Shown in pieces: positions 1 through 6,842 of a stretch of 11,093 nt of DNA. The stretch is from the NCBI RefSeq assembly GCF_000250875.1, contig NZ_JH604931.1:4780-15872 (forward strand), given 5' to 3'. Every line of letters begins with the position of its first letter. The first letter of the stretch is position 1. Source of the stretch: Sutterella parvirubra YIT 11816 (GTDB lineage: Bacteria; Pseudomonadota; Gammaproteobacteria; Burkholderiales; Burkholderiaceae_F). Position numbers and translations under genes: made by a program. Under the pieces are notes generated by a model that was not told the DNA's origin, searched no databases, and worked only from the letters and a program-made list of their open reading frames with translations.

Positions 1-2226
1 CGCCGTCGGCTTCGCCTCCGCGCGCCACTTCGGCGCGCGGACCGCAGGGGCCGCAGACGTCGAAGTCGAAGCCGACGACTCGCCCGCCGCACGCGTGCGC
101 GTCCGGGTTGAGGTCCCCGTCTTCGTCGTCCTCTTCGTCCCGGTTTTGGTCGCGGTCTTGGTCCCCGTCCGGCTCCCGGCCGCCGACCGGCTCCTCGTCC
201 CGGAGGAACTGCGCCACGAGGAAGCCCTCCCCGACGCGCTCGATTCCGAGGGCGACGCCGACGAGGCACCGCCAACCGGTTCCTTCACCACCACCGGCGC
301 GGTCTTCGCGCGCTCGATTTCTTCACAGATGAAGGCTTCGTACTCCGCAACGAACTGGTCGAGCCGGTATTCGCCCCGCTCGATCTGGGAGAGCTTGGTT
401 TCAAAGGCCGCCGTCATCGCGGCGCTCCTCACCTTCGGAGACGCCACGATGAGGACGTTCCTGCCCTCCTCGGTGCAGTGCAGAAACTTCTTCTCGGTCT
501 CGAGGTAGTTCTTGCGCTTCAATTCCTGGATGATCGACGCCCGCGTCGCAGGCGTCCCGATCCCGCCCGCTTCCTTCAACTTCTCCTGGAGGTGCGGGTC
601 GTCGAACGAGCGCCACACATTCTCCATTGCGGCGATGAGCGTCCCCTCCGTGAAGTAGGAAGGCGGCTTCGTCTGGTCTTCCCGGCCGAGGACGTCCAAA
701 ACGTCCGCGACGTCCCCCTTGACGAGCGTCGGGAGCGCCTGATCGGACTCTTCGTCCTCCTCACCGTCGGCGTCCGCCTTGGCCTTCGCGGACTTCTTCT
801 TCGCGGCCGCGGCCTTCCCCGCCGCTTCCGCTGCCTTCTCCGCTTCGGTCTTCTCAAACAAAACCTTCCACCCCTTCACCACGACGACCTTCCCCGTCGC
901 GACGAAGGTTTCGCCGCCGAGATCGAACCGGATCTCGGTCGCGTCGTACTCGTGCACGGGGAAGAAGTTCGCGATGTACCGTCGGGCGATGAGCCTGTAG
1001 ATCTTCTGTTCGGCGGGCGAGAGCTTCTCCCAATGGGCGGTGTTCGCGACGGGCACGATCCCGTGGTGCGCCGTCACCTTCTTGTCGTTGAAGGTCGGGC
1101 TCTTGATCGTGGGGTCGGCCCGCTCAACGGCTTTTTGGGTCGCCGGGAAGGTCTTCGCGATCGCTGCCAGAACGGCGGGGGCGTCCGGGTGCTGCGATTC
1201 CGGCAGGTACCCGCAGTCGGTTCGCGGGTACGAGGTGATCTTGTGGACTTCGTAGAGGCTCTGGCAGACCTTGAGCGTCTCCTCCGCGCTCATCCCGAAC
1301 ATCCGGCTCGCCTCGATCTGGATGTCGGCCAAGGAATAGGCCTTGGGTTGGAAGGCTTTCTTGCGCTTCGTGACGGAAGAGGTCACGGTCGCGGCCTTTT
1401 CCTGCTTGAGCTTCTCGACCAACTGGCGGCCGAGATCGAGGTCGATCAGGAGCTTTCCCTCTTCGTCCATCCCGGGCTGCCCCTCACGGGGCTTCCACTT
1501 CGCGCGGAAGCGGCAGGCCTTGGCTTCCAAGTCTGCGGAAATCGAGAGGTAGGGCTGCGGGACGAAGTTCCGCACCGCGTAGTCGCGGCGCGCGACCATC
1601 GCGAGGGTGGGCGTCTGCACGCGCCCCACCGCGATGAGCCCACCCGATTGGGTGAGCGTGTAGGCGCGCGAGAGGTTCATCCCGAGGAGCCAGTCCGCCC
1701 GCGAGCGCCCGCGGGCGGCGTCGCGCATGCCGGCGTAGTCGACGTTTTCCTTGAGCGCCGCGAGCCCCTTCCGGATCGAGGCCGGGTCGACTGCGGACAC
1801 CCAGAAGCGCTTCACGGGCTTTCGGCACTTGTAGTGCTCCAGCACTTCATCGACCAAGAGCTGCCCTTCGCGGTCCGGGTCGCCGGCGTTCACCACCACG
1901 GCGACGTTGGGTTGCTTCAGGAGCTTCCCGATCGTGGTCAACTGCTTCTTCACGCCGCGGTCGGTCCTGGCCCTGCTGAGCCATGCCGACGGGATGATGG
2001 GGAGGTCCTGAAGACGCCAGATCTTGCGGCCCTTCTTCGTTTTGGGGATGTCGTCCGGGAGGTAGTCGTCCGGCTCGGCCTGTTCGAGCAGATGCCCGAA
2101 GCACCACGTGATCAGCGTGCCGTCCCGGCACGTGAGGTATCCTTCCGCGCGCGAAGCGACGCCGATTTCCGCCGCGATCGCCTTCGCGACCGAAGGCTTT
2201 TCGGCGATGAAGAGTTTCGTGTCCAT
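1..2226 (-). CDS. topB: DNA topoisomerase III, 3' end outside window
   Basis: Type IA topoisomerase that cuts and passes single DNA strands, resolving recombination and replication intermediates. Seen: residues 1-10 contain F-I-A-E-K-P, the Toprim start with Glu9; the Toprim D-P-D-R-E-G motif has Asp116 and Asp118; V-G-R-V-Q-T-P-T-L follows; the catalytic Tyr333 lies in S-Y-P-R-T-D; and G-G-I-G-T-P-A-T-R-A occurs further on. Residues about 458-493 are an Ala/Lys- then Asp/Glu-rich insert. The start is fixed by the N-terminal match, although the Shine-Dalgarno is weak. The frame stays open to base 1 (742 codons), already longer than the 653 aa of E. coli TopB. The last ~95 codons, after K-E-P-V-G-G, are low-complexity Ser/Thr/Lys/Arg, and another minus frame there looks at least as protein-like, so the C-terminus is uncertain. 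The gene lies 54 bp downstream of the 172-aa gene, likely in one operon. Family certain; C-terminal end not. Confidence 0.95.
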   Translation of the reverse strand, partial: MDTKLFIAEKPSVAKAIAAEIGVASRAEGYLTCRDGTLITWCFGHLLEQAEPDDYLPDDIPKTKKGRKIWRLQDLPIIPSAWLSRARTDRGVKKQLTTIGKLLKQPNVAVVVNAGDPDREGQLLVDEVLEHYKCRKPVKRFWVSAVDPASIRKGLAALKENVDYAGMRDAARGRSRADWLLGMNLSRAYTLTQSGGLIAVGRVQTPTLAMVARRDYAVRNFVPQPYLSISADLEAKACRFRAKWKPREGQPGMDEEGKLLIDLDLGRQLVEKLKQEKAATVTSSVTKRKKAFQPKAYSLADIQIEASRMFGMSAEETLKVCQSLYEVHKITSYPRTDCGYLPESQHPDAPAVLAAIAKTFPATQKAVERADPTIKSPTFNDKKVTAHHGIVPVANTAHWEKLSPAEQKIYRLIARRYIANFFPVHEYDATEIRFDLGGETFVATGKVVVVKGWKVLFEKTEAEKAAEAAGKAAAAKKKSAKAKADADGEEDEESDQALPTLVKGDVADVLDVLGREDQTKPPSYFTEGTLIAAMENVWRSFDDPHLQEKLKEAGGIGTPATRASIIQELKRKNYLETEKKFLHCTEEGRNVLIVASPKVRSAAMTAAFETKLSQIERGEYRLDQFVAEYEAFICEEIERAKTAPVVVKEPVGGASSASPSESSASGRASSWRSSSGTRSRSAAGSRTGTKTATKTGTKRTTKTGTSTRTRTRAAGESSASTSTSAAPAVRAPKWRAEAKPTA

Positions 2227-2280
2227 GGGTTGGGATTTTACGGAGGGAAGGCTTCGGGTGCGGACGAACCCCTACGCCCG

Positions 2281-2799
2281 TCACTTGACGGCCTCCCCCA
2301 CCTTCTTCAGCAGCCGCTCCCGCTCGTCCGGCGGCAAACCCGACCAGGAAAGCGGTTCGATCCCAAACACCCGCGCCACTTCGCGCTTCGCCAGGGGCCA
2401 AAGATCCAGCTCAGGAGACTGCTCGATCGAGCGGCAGACGGCGTGATAGGGGAGCGCGCCGTGAAAGGTCGTTCCGCGGAAGCACGGGGAGAACTCCGGC
2501 AACGGCTCGTTCTGCTCCAAGCGCGTGATCCGGAGGTACCCCGCCTCGTGCCCGGCGAGGCTCGTCATCAGACGCCAAAGCGTCAGTTCTTCGATGCGCT
2601 CCACCCGAACGAGAAGACGGTCGCCGTCGTTGGCCGTCTGGGCACCGGCGTGCCGCAGGACCCTTTCGTAGGGCGCGAATTCCTTGGCGGGGTCTTCCAC
2701 CTTGACGAGAAGTTCGACGGCGAAAACAGTGCGCGGATCGGGCTTCCCTTCGGGGAACGCAGGGGCGTCGTCGTACGGAGGCAGTTTGGGTTTCTTCAT
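2281..2799 (-). CDS. Hypothetical 172-aa protein upstream of topB
   Basis: I do not recognise this protein. It is a soluble-looking polypeptide with no signal peptide or membrane segment, a Pro-rich start (M-K-K-P-K-L-P-P-Y) and a charged C-terminus with D-E-R-E-R-L-L-K-K. GC-rich third codon positions, an intact frame and close linkage support it as real. Its stop is 54 bp before topB on the same strand, with no terminator between, so the two are probably co-transcribed. The first in-frame ATG at 2799 is chosen; the Shine-Dalgarno is poor (ATGAGA). Its promoter region carries the best copy of the palindrome shared with the two paralogous genes further along and is divergent from the WYL regulator. 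A role with topoisomerase III is only suggested by position. Confidence 0.75.
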   Translation of the reverse strand: MKKPKLPPYDDAPAFPEGKPDPRTVFAVELLVKVEDPAKEFAPYERVLRHAGAQTANDGDRLLVRVERIEELTLWRLMTSLAGHEAGYLRITRLEQNEPLPEFSPCFRGTTFHGALPYHAVCRSIEQSPELDLWPLAKREVARVFGIEPLSWSGLPPDERERLLKKVGEAVK

Positions 2800-2846
2800 A
2801 GGAGTCTCATAGATTCAATGCCGGGCGGAACTTCCCGCCCACTTCC

Positions 2847-2880
2847 AATGTAGTCGATCATGCGTCGTTCACCGACGCAT
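2847..2880. promoter_or_regulatory. Promoter/operator O1 between 172-aa gene and WYL gene
   Basis: A perfect inverted repeat ATGCGTCG-N5-CGACGCAT covers 2860-2880. On the minus strand a -10-like TACATT (2852-2847) follows 7 bp later, pointing at the 172-aa gene. On the plus strand TAGAAT (2886-2891) lies just past the palindrome, pointing at the WYL gene. Related palindromes stand in the same position before the genes starting at 4697 and 5821. The site would overlap the -35 region, where I see no good TTGACA match, so repression and activation are both possible. That the WYL protein binds here is inference from proximity and divergence. Confidence 0.6.
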
Positions 2881-2942
2881 GGGGCTAGAATGATTCCAAC
2901 CATCCCTCCACCCCGCGACGCATTCCCGCAGAGGCAGAAACC

Positions 2943-3926
2943 ATGGCGCGAAAAGACACCGCCGCGCAGGACGCGCTCCTCATCCTCGCCATCCTGAAGC
3001 GCATTCCGAGAAGCAGTTGGATCACCTCCACCGAGATCGGGCAGGCGCTTGCGGAATCGGGCCGCGAGGTGCCGACGAGAAGGCTGCAGCGCATCCTCCG
3101 CGAGCTCACTGACGAGCCGGAGTTCGGGATGGAGATCAACACGGAGAGCAAGCCCTATGCCTACCGGCGCGGCGTCCCCGATCCGACGTTGGCGAGCGTG
3201 ACCCTCTCGCCTCAGGTGAGCCTGCTCGTGCGCATGGCGCAGGAGTACTTGAAGCACCAGCTGCCGGCGCCCCTCGTGAAGTCGCTCGATTACCTCTTCG
3301 AAGAGGCGCAGGAGACCTTGAACGAATCGGCGCGGTCCTCCCGCGCCGCGCAGTGGCTCCGCAAGGTCGCCTTCGTGCCGGAGAGCGTCCCGATGCTCCC
3401 GCCCGTCATCAAGTCGAGAATCTTCGACGCCGTGAGCGAAGCGCTCTACCGCGAGTCGAAGTTGGAGATCGACTACGTGAACTTCAACGAAGAAGCGAAG
3501 CACGGGATCATCTCGCCCCTGGGACTCGTGCAACAGGGCTGCAGGGTCTACCTTGTGGCCCGCTTCGACGGCTACGACAACGTCCGCCATCTCGCGCTCC
3601 ACAGGCTCCAGAAAGCGCGCGTCCTCGACTTCGCGGCCGAGCGCCCGAAAGGCTTTTCGCTCGAGGAGTACGTGGCCTCCAAGCACTTCAACTACTCGAA
3701 CGGCGGCAAGGTGCGGCTGATCCTCGAATTCGAGAGCGGCGTCTTCGCGAAGAACCTTCAGGAAACGCCGCTCCACCGCCGTCAGACGCTCGTGCGTCTC
3801 CCCGACGGCTTCTGGCGCTTGGAGGCGGAGGTCGACGACACGAACGTGCTCGACGGTTGGATCGCTTCCTGGCACCGCGCGAACATCCGCCTCTCGGAAA
3901 AGCAGCCGGTCGCCGACCCGCAGTGA
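2943..3926 (+). CDS. WYL-domain transcriptional regulator
   Basis: Predicted DNA-binding regulator of 327 aa. Residues about 10-75 form a winged-helix-like N-terminus (I-T-S-T-E-I-G-Q-A-L, then R-R-L-Q-R-I-L-R-E-L). Residues about 170-230 are the WYL domain: E-I-D-Y-V-N, then S-P-L-G-L-V with the signature as V-Y-L at 202-204 (Trp replaced by Val), then H-L-A-L-H-R-L. A C-terminal extension of WCX type covers about 255-320. Length and order match the usual HTH-WYL-WCX layout. The ATG at 2943 follows AGAGG by about 9 nt. WYL proteins are known to sense nucleic-acid or nucleotide ligands and to control DNA-damage and phage-defence genes (for example the BrxR/CapW type). The adjacent palindrome O1 and its relatives at 4804 and 5930 are the likely targets, including autoregulation; this is inference. 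Confidence 0.9.
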   Translation: MARKDTAAQDALLILAILKRIPRSSWITSTEIGQALAESGREVPTRRLQRILRELTDEPEFGMEINTESKPYAYRRGVPDPTLASVTLSPQVSLLVRMAQEYLKHQLPAPLVKSLDYLFEEAQETLNESARSSRAAQWLRKVAFVPESVPMLPPVIKSRIFDAVSEALYRESKLEIDYVNFNEEAKHGIISPLGLVQQGCRVYLVARFDGYDNVRHLALHRLQKARVLDFAAERPKGFSLEEYVASKHFNYSNGGKVRLILEFESGVFAKNLQETPLHRRQTLVRLPDGFWRLEAEVDDTNVLDGWIASWHRANIRLSEKQPVADPQ

Positions 3927-3944
3927 CGTTCCCTCCCACGTGAA

Positions 3945-3980
3945 GGACGCTTCGGGGGGCCCGCGCCGCCCGGAGCGTCC
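3945..3980. terminator. Stem-loop between convergent genes
   Basis: GGACGCT (3945-3951) pairs with AGCGTCC (3974-3980). The stem extends inward to about 12 pairs with one T-G, around a GC-rich loop. It sits between the convergent ends of the WYL gene (stop 3926) and the gene ending at 4005, where a bidirectional terminator is expected. Neither side has a run of T, so classical Rho-independent termination is uncertain. Confidence 0.4.
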
Positions 3981-4004
3981 CGTCATTCACCTCCCGTCAC
4001 CGCC

Positions 4005-4697
4005 TCAGTCCTTCCGTCGGCACGGGACTTCGCGCGACGTCACCGGTTCCCACGCCCACCAGTCGATCCATTTCACGCAGCTGCGCATGAGGTTCAACGC
4101 CGTCACGGCGAGCATCCAACGGTACTGGTGATCATCGACGTCCCCGGTGAATAGCTCCCATACGTGCGCCTTCTTTTCGGGAGGCGTCATGCCGAGCCGG
4201 GCGAGGATAAGCTCTTCGTCGGACTTCTCGAGGTCGTCCGGCGTGAACTTCCCGGCCCTCTCGTGCATCTCCCAGGCGATGCCGATGAGCTCTCTCGTCC
4301 TGTCGCCGTAGGTCCGGCTCACCCAGGGCATCGGGTCGCTGACGAGCTTCCAAACCCGTTCGGCGCAGTCGGGGTCGGAGAACACCGCGTCGCGGGCGAC
4401 GTACTTCTCCTCCGGGGAGCCTTCGGCCACGAGTTTGTCGAACCATTCCGCCGTCGGTTTTTCAGGAAGACGGTCCCACAGCCCGACCAACGTCATGTCC
4501 GCATCGCGGTACGTGTCCAACACGTATCCGGCCATGAGCTCGGCGGAGGATATGCCCCTCTCCAAGGAGTAGAGGTTCGGCGCGGAACGCTTCTTTTGCG
4601 GCCCCAATCCGCGCGGCTTGGGCGTATAGGGGGTGCCGTCGGCGTTCGTCCCGTAGACGTTCTTCTCTTCGGGCTTCGGGCACTTGTCCGCACTCAT
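4005..4697 (-). CDS. Hypothetical 230-aa protein, paralogue of 5051-5821
   Basis: I do not recognise the family. The ATG at 4697 is chosen over in-frame codons upstream because AGGAGG lies 7-8 nt before it. Residues about 1-45 are polar and Lys/Pro-rich. Residues about 78-175 align with the 5051-5821 product, sharing W-F-D-x-L, E-G-x-P-E-E-K, V-F-S-D, C-A-x-x-V, an A-x-E-M-x-E-x-A-G segment and M-T-P-P-E. Both end in V-T-A-L-N-L-M-R-S, then W-x-D-W-W-A-W (here residues 198-216). No signal peptide, membrane segment or catalytic motif is evident; it looks helical and cytoplasmic. It has its own promoter with palindrome O2, and the preceding gene's terminator lies upstream, so it is probably monocistronic. 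Unlike its paralogue it lacks an acidic tract and carries a short basic tail. Real gene: fairly sure; function unknown. Confidence 0.8.
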   Translation of the reverse strand: MSADKCPKPEEKNVYGTNADGTPYTPKPRGLGPQKKRSAPNLYSLERGISSAELMAGYVLDTYRDADMTLVGLWDRLPEKPTAEWFDKLVAEGSPEEKYVARDAVFSDPDCAERVWKLVSDPMPWVSRTYGDRTRELIGIAWEMHERAGKFTPDDLEKSDEELILARLGMTPPEKKAHVWELFTGDVDDHQYRWMLAVTALNLMRSCVKWIDWWAWEPVTSREVPCRRKD

Positions 4698-4789
4698 GCT
4701 GCATCCTCCTGGAAACGGGAACAATCGGCTCGGGAAAGTCGACGCAGGCGGTCCGAACACCGCGCGGCACCGACCTTTCCCTCAACTTC

Positions 4790-4822
4790 ATTGTCCGGCA
4801 TCGTGCGTCGTTCACAGACGCA
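4790..4822 (-). promoter_or_regulatory. Promoter/operator O2
   Basis: TGCGTC-N7-GACGCA at 4804-4822 is an exact inverted repeat of 6-bp arms. It matches O1 over TGCGTCGTTCAC and GACGCAT. A -10-like GACAAT (4795-4790, minus strand) follows 8 bp later, giving a leader of roughly 85 nt to the ATG at 4697. The flanking ACTTCATTGTC also resembles the O1 and O3 flanks, which supports one conserved promoter module. Confidence 0.55.
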
Positions 4823-4860
4823 TGAAGAATCTTCCGACCCTCTGATCAGACGCCTCCGGC

Positions 4861-4904
4861 AAGCCGCCGACATTCCGCTGAGAAGCCGCTGACATGCCAC
4901 TGAG
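4861..4904. repeat. Two tandem 22-bp direct repeats
   Basis: Units 4861-4882 and 4883-4904 both begin AAGCCGC and end CTGAG, and are identical at 19 of 22 positions. They lie upstream of promoter O2 and downstream of the terminator at 4935-4986, about 40 bp from the palindrome. They could be an upstream protein-binding site or a recent duplication; nothing in the sequence decides this. Confidence 0.6.
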
Positions 4905-4934
4905 AGAGCGCGGTGAAGCCGCCGTTTGCCGGAG

Positions 4935-4986
4935 AAAATAAAAAACGGAAGGTTTCGTCGACCCTTCCGGTCGACGGCGCCTTCCG
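4935..4986 (-). terminator. Rho-independent terminator after gene 5051-5821
   Basis: Read on the minus strand, CGGAAGG (4986-4980) pairs with CCTTCCG (4952-4946), enclosing a second perfect stem CGTCGAC/GTCGACG. A T-rich tract (TTTTTTATTTT) follows at 4945-4935. It ends transcription about 65 nt past the stop at 5051. Base for base it strongly resembles the terminator at 6022-6073. Confidence 0.85.
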
Positions 4987-5050
4987 CCTGTGCTTCACCC
5001 CAATCTGAGTGAGTCGGCACGAACGGTCGCCGGGACGACAGAACGCGGCA

Positions 5051-5821
5051 TCACTCCGGCGTCCACGCCCACCAGTCGAGCCAGCCGACGCCGCTCCGCA
5101 TGAGGTTCAACGCGGTCACGGCGTCGCGCCAACGGACTGCGTCTTCCGCCCGGCGCTCCAAACGCTCCTCCCGCTGCCTAGGAGTCTCGTCGTACGCATC
5201 ATCCTCCCTGTCCTCCTCTTCGGGCGGCGTCATGTCAAGCCACGTGAGGAGAAGATCCTCGTCGGCCTCCTCCATGAGCTCGTAGGACTCGATCACGCCC
5301 GCGGCCTCCTGCATCTCCAACGCGACGTCGATGATGCCGTACGTCCGTTCGGCGTAGGCTTCGCTCACGCGGGCGTCCGGGTCGCGGATGAGCTTCTCGA
5401 CCTGGTTCGCGCACCACGCGTCGGAGAACACCAGATCGATGGCGGCGAGCTTCTCCTCCGGGGTGCCTTCGGTCAGCAGGTGATCGAACCATGCGACCGA
5501 CGCACGATCGGGCAGATTCCTTTTCGCCTCACGTCGGCGCCAGCGGACCTCTTCGACCGCGTCCGACGCGATCCGCAGCATGCGCTCCGCAGCGCTGTCC
5601 TCCTCTTCATCCTCATCGTCATCTTCGTCCTCGTCGAAGCCCCCGTCCTCTTCGAGGTCCTCGTCCTCCTCAGTCCCGACGCCGTCCGCCACGCTGAGGT
5701 CTGCGGGACTCAACCCCGCGGAACGCTTCGCCTTCAGGATCTCGTCCGGTCGGACGGGACGACCCCCGCACGTCATGCCGACGGGCGCTTCTTCGCATTC
5801 GGGACGCTTCTGCGCACACAT
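5051..5821 (-). CDS. Hypothetical 256-aa acidic protein, paralogue of 4005-4697
   Basis: Unrecognised family. The ATG at 5821 is preceded by GGAGGTG at a good distance. Residues about 2-19 hold three Cys (C2, C9, C18). Residues about 50-75 are a nearly pure Asp/Glu tract. Residues about 102-202 align with the 4005-4697 product (W-F-D, E-G-T-P-E-E-K, V-F-S-D, E-M-Q-E-A-A-G, M-T-P-P-E). Residues 202-230 are another charged stretch with many Arg/Glu, and the C-terminus repeats V-T-A-L-N-L-M-R-S followed by W-L-D-W-W-A-W. No membrane or secretion signal is seen. It has its own O3 promoter and a strong terminator, so it is a single-gene unit. The acidic tract suggests binding to a basic partner or DNA mimicry, but that is speculation. 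Its origin by duplication with 4005-4697 is supported by flanking similarity. Confidence 0.82.
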   Translation of the reverse strand: MCAQKRPECEEAPVGMTCGGRPVRPDEILKAKRSAGLSPADLSVADGVGTEEDEDLEEDGGFDEDEDDDEDEEEDSAAERMLRIASDAVEEVRWRRREAKRNLPDRASVAWFDHLLTEGTPEEKLAAIDLVFSDAWCANQVEKLIRDPDARVSEAYAERTYGIIDVALEMQEAAGVIESYELMEEADEDLLLTWLDMTPPEEEDREDDAYDETPRQREERLERRAEDAVRWRDAVTALNLMRSGVGWLDWWAWTPE

Positions 5822-5915
5822 GATTCACACCTCCGGGACGGTTGGACAAGAGACGGGATGAAGGCCGCGCGACCGGATCCGAAGCCGCGTCGCGCCGCGC
5901 CTTCCCCTCACCTTC

Positions 5916-5948
5916 AGTGTCGCCTGTCATGCGACGATCACAGATGCA
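5916..5948 (-). promoter_or_regulatory. Promoter/operator O3 (degenerate copy)
   Basis: TGCGAC-N7-GATGCA at 5930-5948 lines up with O1 and O2, keeps the central TCACAGA seen in O2, but has lost part of the dyad symmetry. A -10-like GACACT (5921-5916, minus strand) follows at the same 8-bp distance. The flank CTTCAGTGTC matches the O2 flank. It would drive the gene starting at 5821 with a leader of about 90 nt. Confidence 0.5.
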
Positions 5949-6021
5949 GGAAAACTCGAAAGGACGCTTCAGAGGGAGCTTTGGAGGGAGGTTCGGTGTC
6001 GCCGCCGGGCCGTTCCGGAGC

Positions 6022-6073
6022 AATAAAAAACGGAAGGTTCCGCCGAGCCTTCCGGCCCGGAGAAACCTTCCGT
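6022..6073 (-). terminator. Rho-independent terminator of the nrd operon
   Basis: On the minus strand ACGGAAGGTT (6073-6064) pairs perfectly with AACCTTCCGT (6039-6030). The stem encloses CCGGGCC-GGAA-GGCTCGG and is followed by TTTTTTATTG. It begins about 43 nt after the nrdG stop. It shares AATAAAAAACGGAAGGTT and flanks with the terminator at 4935-4986. Confidence 0.9.
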
Positions 6074-6115
6074 CGTCAATCTCCCGTGCAGATGCGCTGG
6101 ACGCGCGGGGCCGTC

Positions 6116-6829
6116 CTACCCGCGCCGCTCCGTGAAGTGCCCGACGGCACCCTTGAGCGCGGCGAGCGCCCGCTCACCCGGATAGTCCGCGCCGATCCGG
6201 TCAAAGCGCGCGAGGAACGACCCCGGCGGTTGGCGGTAGATCTGAAGCGCGAAGGTGTCGACCTCCTCGTCCTTCAACCAATCGGCCAAGGCCAACAAGC
6301 GGTCTTCCGGCAGCCACGCCGGATGCGCCGTCGTGCGGCATTCGAGCTCGACGCCCGCCTCCCGGATCATCCGGTAGGACTCCAAAAAGTGCGCACAGCT
6401 CCCCGGGACCCCGGTCACGCGGTCGTAGGTCTCGGGGTCCGTCGGGACGGCCTTCACGTCCAGGCCCACCCAGTCGATGAGGGGGAGGCACGCGGCCAAC
6501 CGATCGGGGTAGCTCCCGCCCGTGTGAAGACCCACCTCGAAACCCATCGACTTCACGGTGCGCATCGCCTCAGGGAGCGCGTGGTCCACCGTAGGTTCCC
6601 CTCCGGAGAAAACGACGCCGTCCAAGAGACCCTTCCTGCGGGAGAGAAGCTTCATCACCTCGTCCCAGCTCGACTCGGGCGCGTGCGCCCGCGACTGCAT
6701 CCAGTCGTTGTGGCAGTAGACGCAGCGCCAGGGGCACCCCTGGACGAACACGACCGCCGAAAGGCGGCCGGGAAAGTCGATGGTGGTAAAGGGCGTGATG
6801 GCGGCGACCCGCAGGGCCGCCGCCGGCAT
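6116..6829 (-). CDS. nrdG: Anaerobic ribonucleotide reductase activating enzyme (radical SAM)
   Basis: Radical-SAM activase of about 237 aa that reduces S-adenosylmethionine and abstracts hydrogen from the reductase glycine to make the glycyl radical. Seen: C-P-W-R-C-V-Y-C at residues 32-39 is the CxxxCxxC 4Fe-4S motif, preceded by T-P-F-T-T-I-D-F-P-G and followed by S-G-G-E-P-T at 75-80, the SAM-binding segment. Later D-W-V-G-L-D-V-K is typical of the NrdG2-like branch. The frame extends to 6919, but that would overlap the small glycyl-radical gene with a low-complexity extension, so the ATG at 6829, 13 bp after that gene's stop, is preferred; a GTG at 6841 is an alternative. Last gene of the nrd operon, followed by a strong terminator. 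The family is clear; the start is the weak point. Confidence 0.92.
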   Translation of the reverse strand: MPAAALRVAAITPFTTIDFPGRLSAVVFVQGCPWRCVYCHNDWMQSRAHAPESSWDEVMKLLSRRKGLLDGVVFSGGEPTVDHALPEAMRTVKSMGFEVGLHTGGSYPDRLAACLPLIDWVGLDVKAVPTDPETYDRVTGVPGSCAHFLESYRMIREAGVELECRTTAHPAWLPEDRLLALADWLKDEEVDTFALQIYRQPPGSFLARFDRIGADYPGERALAALKGAVGHFTERRG

Positions 6830-6842
6830 GGCGTCCGTCACT

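Noticed and set aside
478..2853. 791-codon plus-strand open frame
   Set aside because: It runs antisense to topB and the 172-aa gene, is Arg/Leu/Val-rich without motifs, and arises from GC-rich third positions; topB on the other strand has clear catalytic motifs.
2796..3986. 396-codon minus-strand open frame opposite the WYL gene
   Set aside because: The plus-strand reading has a complete HTH-WYL-WCX layout; the antisense frame has none and would overlap the promoter region.
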